NCBI GenBank assembly: GCA_933228675.1
Contig: OW121741.1
Span: forward strand, 119,457,564 to 119,521,563
DNA length: 64,000 nucleotides
Source: Stomorhina lunata
Taxonomy: Eukaryota > Arthropoda > Insecta > Diptera > Rhiniidae
Direction: 5' to 3'
Part shown: one piece after another, positions 57,130 to 64,000 of the stretch
How positions within the stretch are numbered: position 1 is the first letter of the stretch
Layout: every line of letters starts with the position of its first letter
Notes under the pieces: generated by a model
Told to the model about the DNA's origin: nothing
The model's database searches: none
Seen by the model: only the letters and a program-made list of their open reading frames with translations
Translations under genes and position numbers: made by a program

Positions 57130-58250
57130 TGGTTATCCCAACTAAAATTTTTTGGATTTTATCAATAAATTAAAAAATTTTATCAATAAATTAAAAAATT
57201 AAAAAATACATTTAAAAGTTTATTACCAAAATTTTTATAAGACAAAATTTGTTTAGAAATGTTTAAATCTGAAAATTAATAATGAAAAGTTTTTAAAAAA
57301 ATTGGTCATATATAAATTTGAATGTGAATAATTTTTTTATCAAAATAATTTCCTATGAAGATTTGAAAAACATAATAAAATCATTTTGAAATTTGATGCT
57401 TACAATTTTATTTGATAATCATTTGCTCAACAAAATTTTCTATGAAAATTTTTTCATTTCAAACTTTTCTATAAAATTTTTAAATAAAGGCATTTTCTAT
57501 AAAAACTCGAAATCAAAAAAAAATATATATATAAATTTTTACATGCAAATTATTAAATGAAAATTTTTGCCTAAAAAATTTGGTATGAAAATTTTTACAT
57601 AAAAATTTTGATACGAAAATTTTTCTATGAAAATTTTGATACGAAAATTTTTCTATGAAAATTTATACACAAAAAATTTCACTGAAAATTTGTTCATAAA
57701 AAATTTGATATGAAAATTTTTACATAAAAAATTTGACATGAAAATATTTACATAAAATAATTTGATAGTTTTTACACAAAAAATTGACTTAAAAATATTA
57801 TCCAAAAAATGTATATTTTATATTTTATTTTTTACATAAAAAATATCATATTCAAAATTCATAAAAATTAAGCATGACCATTTTTACATAAAAAATTTGA
57901 TATACAAATTTTTTCATACGGAAATGTTTACCTAAAAAATGTCATATTCAAATTTTTACATAACAAATTTTAGAGTAAAAAATTTTACATCCAAATTTTT
58001 ACATAAAAAATTTGATATAAAAATTTCTACATAAAAAATTTTATGTAAAAATTTTGTACATAAAAAATTGATAGAAAAATTTTTAAATAAAAAAATTTGA
58101 TATGAAAATTTTTACACAAAAAACTTGATAAACAAATTGTTCATAAAAAATTTGATATAAAATGTTTTACCTAAAAAATTTGATATATAAAAAATTTTTA
58201 CACTAAAAGTTTTTATAACAAAATAATTTCTTTTAACATTTGAAATTTTT
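57130..58250. repeat. AT satellite, ACATAAAAAATTTGATATGAAAA type
   Basis: About 28-bp units with TTTTTACATAAAAAATTTGA and TATGAAAA, degenerate at both ends. Confidence 0.85.
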
Positions 58251-59930
58251 TGCTTAAAAATAAAAATCTAAATGTAAAAACTTTCTATTAAAATTTTTTA
58301 GAAAATTTTTTGATGTAAACATTTTTAAAGAACATTTTTTGATGCAAAAATTTTTATAGAAAATTTTTTGATGTATAAATTTTATAAGAAAATTTTTAAT
58401 GTAAAAATTATATAAAAATTTTTATTTTTTAAAAATTTCATATGGAAATTTTTACATTAAAAATTTGATATGACGATTTTTACATCAAAACTTGTATATG
58501 AAAATTTTTACATCAAAAATTTTATATGGATATTTTTATATAAAAAATTTCATATGCAAATTTTTTGCAAGAAAAATTTGATATGAAAATTTTTGCATAA
58601 AAAATTTGATGTGCAAATTTTAACATAAAAAATTTAAAATTAAAATTTTTACATAAAAAATTTGTTACGAAAATTTTTATATAAAAAAATTTTTATAACA
58701 AAATAATTTCTTTTAAAATTTAAAATTTGTTGCTTCAAAATAAAAACCTAATGGAAAATTAAAATTTTTTTTAGAAAAATTATTGATTTTAAAATTTTTA
58801 TAGAAAATTTTTTGATGTTAAAATTTTTATTGAAATTTTTTGATGTAAAAATTTTTTTAGAAACATTTTTGAAGTAAAAATGTTTCTAGAAAATTTTTTG
58901 ATGTTAAAAAATTTATAGAAAATTTGTTGATGTAAAATTTTTCATAGAATATTCTTGATTGAAAATTTTTTATAGAAAATGTTTTGATGCTAAAAATGTT
59001 ATAGAAAATTTTTTAATGTTAACATTTTTATAGAAAAATTTTTAATGTAAAAATTTTTGTAGAAAATTTTTTGATGTAAAAAATGTTATAGAAAATTTGT
59101 TGATGCCAAAATTTTTACAGAAAAAATTTTTGATGTTAAAATACTTGTAGAAAAATTTTTGATGTTAAAATTTTTATAGAAAAATTTTTGATATTAAATT
59201 TTTTTTAGAAAAATTTTTCATGTTAAAATTTTTATAGAAAGTTTTTTGATGTAATTTTTTAATGTAAAAATTTTAATATTAAAATGTTTGAAGTAAAAAT
59301 TTTTATAGAAAAATTTTTGATGTAAAAATTTTTGTGGAAAAAGTTTTGATGTTAAAAATTTTATAGAAAATTTTTTGATGCCAAAATTTTTACAGAAAAA
59401 TTTTTGATGTTAAAATTTTTGCAGAAAAATTTTTATAGAAAAATTTTTTATGTTAAAATTTTTTTAGAAAAAATTATTAAAATGTTTGAAGTAAAAATTT
59501 TTATGGAAAAATTTTTGATGTTCAAATTTTTGTAGAAAATTTTTTGATGCCAAAATTTTTATAGAAAAATTGTTGATGTTAAAATTTTTATAGAAAAATT
59601 TTTGATGTTAAAATTTTTATAGAAAATTTTTTGATGTAATTTTTTTATTTAAAAATTTTAATATAAAAATGTTTGAAGTAAAAATTTTTATAGAAAAATT
59701 TTTGATATTAAAAATTTTCTAGAAAATTTTTTGATGTTAAAATTTTTATAGAAAAATTTTTGATGTTAAAATTTTTATAGACAAATTTTTGATGTTAAAT
59801 TTTTTAAAGACAAATTTTTGATGTTAACATTTTTCTAGAAAATTTTTTGTTGTACAAATTTTTATAGAAAATTTTTTGATGTAAAAATTGTTATTTAAAA
59901 TTTTTTGATGTTTTATAAATTTTCTGCATA
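58251..59930. repeat. AT satellite, GATGTTAAAATTTTTATAG type
   Basis: Units of about 29 bp with GATGTTAAAATTTTTATAG and AAAAATTTTT. The block at 59000-59900 contains repeated multi-unit segments (for example around AAGTAAAAATTTTTATAGAA near 59290, 59490 and 59677), suggesting higher-order duplication of about 190-200 bp. A short return of the ACATAAAAAATTTGATATG type occurs at about 58430-58690. Confidence 0.87.
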
Positions 59931-61759
59931 TAGAAATTTATTAGATTAAAAAAGTTTCTATACAAACTATATATAAAAAAAATCCTATAAAATTTCCGCT
60001 TAAAAATCTTGCCTTGACATTTTAGGATTCCAAAATTCTGCATCAAAATATTATCTTTAGAATTATACAAAGTTTATCTTTGAATATACAAATTTGTTCT
60101 CAAAAATGTTCTATTAAAATTTTGAATAAAAAACTTTTCTATGAAAATTTTTATATCAAAATTTTTTCTATGAACATTTTTTTAATTAAATAAATTTTTA
60201 TAACGAATAACATATTTACATCCAAAAAATTTCTTAGAATATTTAGCACTTATTGACCCACTGTACTAACATATGTGTGAAGTCAGTGTTAGAGATATAG
60301 TAATTTAATTTCAAAAAATCATTTCACTATTCAGCAAACAAATTCCAGAGCAAAAGCTTTTAAAATTCCTCTAAAACAACTTAAAAAGGAATTATTTATT
60401 TAAAAAGCTTCATTACTTACTCCCTTTTGTGATAATTTTCTTTAGATAATTTGCTTCCAAAAAAAGGAGCAGTTTCCCCAAAGTAAAACATTAATCTTTA
60501 TTAACTTTTCCTTTATTTGGAACATTCAATTCCTAACCAAGAGCTCTAACGGACTCTAGCAACAAATCTAACCATATCGATAATGATGTATTATTTAGTA
60601 AAAGAGGCCACCCACAAGGACAATAAACCCAGAGTATTTTAAAAACACTTAGTTTTTTAGTGCAAAATATAAAAAAAGGCAACTTACACTGATAAAAACT
60701 GAAAATGAACCTAAAAATTCTGCCACATAATTTGTAAATGTTTCAGAGTTAGATTTTTTTTGTACAATTTGTTCTCTTAATAATAGATGATTATGGTGTT
60801 TTTTTTTTTTTTTTGTATAGACAGAAAGACAATGTTCGTTCATTTGTGGGGCCTCTGTAAAAGACCGTTCATCTGTACTTCCATCTATTCTATGTTGTCA
60901 TTCGTATGTATGTCCGTCTAACTCGCTGCCTTTTCTCTATGGCTGTTTGCCTGTCTTTTGGTTAAATTATCCCTCTTAAATAGATTCTAAGTGTCAGTGT
61001 GGTTAGACCACCCAAATTGTTCAAACAATTGGTATAAATGTCCATCTATCCACAATATCCCCATGTTAATATACATATGACTGAATGTGTGTGTTTGAAA
61101 ACTAACATACAGACATATCCTTAACCAAATGAAGGTATTTATGTATATGTATTTGTTATTGTAGTTTGAATTTGTATGTGCAAAAACTACTAGATAGATA
61201 TTCGTTGTCTACTACTTAAACTACAACTAACTATTCTACAAGTTGTTAGTATTGTCATTATTATTGTTGTTGCTGTATTAGTAGTAGTAGTAGCAGTTGT
61301 TTTAGTAGTTGTTGTTTTAGTTTCAACTACTTTCGAACAATTGCCACAGTCGTTTTTACAACAGCACACTCGAATTTAAATTAATGACTTTAGGCTGTCA
61401 AAAGTTAAAGCATTTAAATTCAAATAAATTAAGTCCAGAATATGAAAATTGGTTTAAACTTTTTTCCTATTCTATATATTCCTTGTACAATACATTAAAA
61501 GTTTTACAATGGTCATTGGCAAACTTGAATGGACTTTAGAGCTGAAGTGCGAAACTAAAATTTTGTATTTTAACTATGATAAATTAGGAAAATTGTAGAA
61601 AGAGATTTGAAAATTAAATTTAAATTAAGTTTTATTTAATTATTATTAAAGCTTTTGCATATTGTAAAATTAGTTAAATGATTTTGTAAATCTTAAAAAT
61701 GTGCAAAATAAGTAAAGGAAATTTTACAATGTAAAATTTTTAATTTAAGATTTTAAATA
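59931..61759. other. AT-rich sequence with trinucleotide repeat, no gene recognised
   Basis: An imperfect GTT/GTA trinucleotide tract lies at about 61258-61325 (GTTGTTGCTGTATTAGTAGT and following). Short open frames have no recognisable domain. One minus-strand donor-like ACTTAC context near 60680 was considered for a beat signal exon, but the sequence before it is unconvincing. Confidence 0.45.
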
Positions 61760-64000
61760 TTTAATTGCTATCTATAATCTAAAATTTTTTTGGAAAAATT
61801 TTTAAGATAAAATTTTCAAAATTTTCGAGATAAAATTTAAAAAAAAAATTTTAAGGTAAAATTTTTATTAGAAAAATTGTTATATAAAAATTTTTGTAGA
61901 AACTATTCAAAGTAAAATATTTATGGAAAAATTTTCGATGTAAAATTTTAAAAGGTAAAATGTTTATAGTAAAATTTTTAAAGTAAATTTTTTATGGAAA
62001 AATTCGCAAAGTAAAATTTTTATAGAAAAATTTACAAAGTAAAATTTTTATTGAAAAAGTTTTAAAATAAAGTTTTATAAACAAATTTTCAAGATAAAAA
62101 TTTAAAGAAAATTTTTCAAAATAAAATTTTTATAGAAAAATTTTCAAATTAAAATTTTTATAGAAAAAATTCTAAAATAAAATTTTTATCGAAAAATTTT
62201 TAAAGTAACGTTTTTATAGCAAAATTTTTCAAAATAAAGCTTTTATAAAAAAATTTTCAAGGTAAAATTTTTATAGAAAAATTTTTCAATAAAAATTTAT
62301 TAAATAAAAAATTTTTATAGAAAAATTTTCAAATTTAAGTTTTATTTTATTTTCAAAGTAAAATTTTTAAACAAAAATTTTTATAGAAAAATTTTTGAAA
62401 TAAAATTTTTATAGAAAAATTTTCATAGAAAAATTTTTAAAGTAAAATTTTTACAGAAAAGTTTTGAAAATAAAATTTTTATAAAAAATTTGTATAGAAA
62501 AGTTTTTATGCAAAATTTTTAGAGAAAATGTAAAGATGTAAAAATTTTTGTAGAAAATTTTCAATGTAAATATTATTTTTTTAAATGTTTAATGTAAAAA
62601 TTTTGTAAGAAAATTTTTATAAAAAAAATTATTAATGTAAAAATTTTAATAGAAAATTTTTAATGTAAAAATTTTTATCGAAAATTTTTAATGCAAAAAT
62701 TTTCATTGAAAATTCTTTATGTAAAAATTTTAATAGAAAATATTTAACGGAAAATTTTTAATATAAAAAAATTCCTAGAAAATGTTTAATGTAAAAATTT
62801 TCAAGGAAACTTTTTAATACAAAAATTTTCATAGAAAATTTTTAATGTAAAAATTTTCATAGAAAATTTTTAGTGTAAAAATTTTCATAGAAATTTTTTA
62901 GTGTAAAAATTTTCATAGAAAATTTTTTATGTCAAAATTTTCAGAAAAAATTTTTAGTGTAAAAATTTTTATAGAAAATTCTTAGTGTAAAAATTTTCAT
63001 AGAAAATTTTTTATGTCAAAATTTTCAGAAAAAAATTTTAATGTAAAAATGTCTATAGAAAATCTTTAATGTAAAAATTTTTATAGATAATTTTTAAGGT
63101 AAAATTTTAAATGAAAAAACTTTTAAAAAATATTTTTATTGTAAACATTTTTATAAAAAACTTTTAATGCAAAAATTTTTATAGAAAATTTTTCAATGTA
63201 AAATTTTTCTAGATACATTTTCAAAGTAAAATTTTTGTAGAAAGACTTTCAAAGTAAATTTTTTATAGAAACATTTTTAAAGTAAAATTTTTTATAGAAA
63301 AATTTTTAATATAAGATGTTAATAGGAAAATATTTATAAAAAATTTTTATAGAAAATTCTTTATGTAAAATTTTCATAGAAAGTTTTTAATGTAAAATTT
63401 TTATAGAAAATTTTTAATATTAAATTTTTATAGAAAATTTTTAACGAAGAATTAACGAAAAATTTTGATGTAAAATTTTGTAAAAATTTTCATAGAAAAT
63501 TTTTTATGTCAAAATTTTCAGAAAAAATTTTTAGTGTAAAAATTTTCATAGAAAATTCTTAGTGTAAAAATTTTCATAGAAAATTTTTTATGTCAAAATT
63601 TTCAGAAAAAAATTTTAATGTAAAAATGTCTATAGAAAATTTTTAATGTAAAAATTTTTATAGATAATTTTTAAGGTAAAATTTTAAATGAAAAAACTTT
63701 TAAAAAATATTTTTATTTTAAACATTTTTATAAAAAACTTTTAATGCAAAAATTTTCAAGTAAACTTTTTAATGCAAAAATTTTTATAGAAAATTTTTAA
63801 TGTAAAAATTTTCATAGAAAATTTCTAATGTAAAAATTTTCATAGAAAATTTTTAATGTAAAAATTTTCATAGAAAATTTTTAATGTAAAATTTTTCATA
63901 GAAAATTTTTAATGTAAAAATTTTCATAGAAAATTTTTAATGTAAAAATTTTTATAAAAAAAATTTTAATGTAAAAATTTTTATAGATAATTTTTAATGT
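61760..64000. repeat. AT satellite, AATGTAAAAATTTTCATAG type, running off the right edge
   Basis: The left part (to about 62520) has AAAGTAAAATTTTTATAG units. The right part settles to 28-bp AATGTAAAAATTTTCATAG plus AAAATTTTT units, very regular at 63800-63950. A multi-unit block at about 62905-63180 is repeated at about 63483-63758 (offset 578 bp). Confidence 0.9.

Noticed and set aside
60649..60843. Minus-strand frame with a hydrophobic stretch ending at a GTAAGT-like donor near 60680
   Set aside because: The hydrophobic part follows a long Lys/His-rich segment rather than the start codon, and the phase and sequence give no support for joining to the exon at 26160.

Overview
The window is eukaryotic and very AT-rich. 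It holds spliced exons, non-LTR, hAT, piggyBac-like and DINE-1/INE-1-like transposons, and kilobases of short-unit satellite. The Ig-domain gene reads as a beaten path (beat) family member. With the DINE-1-like repeats this points to a higher dipteran, and I infer a calyptrate-type fly with large TE-swollen introns. Species and chromosome are not determinable from the sequence.

The one host gene I can support lies on the minus strand. Its last four coding exons are at 26160-25952, 15262-15127, 11076-10811 and 8637-7858. All four are in phase with consensus splice sites. They encode two Ig domains, a linker, a hydrophobic segment and a Ser-rich tail (463 residues visible). The signal-peptide exon is not seen; it must lie above 26160, in the remaining 38 kb or beyond the window.

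Layout. 1-7.8 kb (downstream of the gene): satellite, a piggyBac-like MITE, a DINE-1 fragment, a broken jockey-like LINE and a second LINE tail. 7.8-26.2 kb: the exons, with introns built mostly from a 31-bp satellite, plus an apparently intact 2297-bp hAT transposon (18461-20757) inside the third visible intron. 26-33 kb: a tRNA-Ala-like sequence, a LINE tail, more 31-bp satellite, and a DINE-1 copy inserted in a 17-bp minisatellite. 33.4-37.5 kb: an 80-bp inverted repeat enclosing oppositely oriented CTATAG satellites. 40.2-42.4 kb: two nested DNA transposons, with a relic transposase-like ORF. 42.6-44.2 kb: a DINE-1 copy and two 319-bp MITEs. 46.8-48.2 kb: a 12-bp-unit array that flips orientation in its middle. 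49.4-50.9 kb: a decaying 249-bp tandem repeat. 51.9-64 kb: further 28-29-bp satellites, one MITE and a 578-bp duplication.

The most striking pattern is the satellite layout. By my estimate about 27 kb of the window is short-unit A/T-tract satellite. The 31-bp family occurs in six blocks whose orientation strictly alternates (F,R,F,R,F,R) from 8.7 to 39.6 kb. Each of the three internal beat exons seen here sits between two oppositely oriented blocks. In the pre-mRNA, neighbouring blocks are complementary over 2-3 kb and could pair around single exons. This is inference, but it is directly testable.
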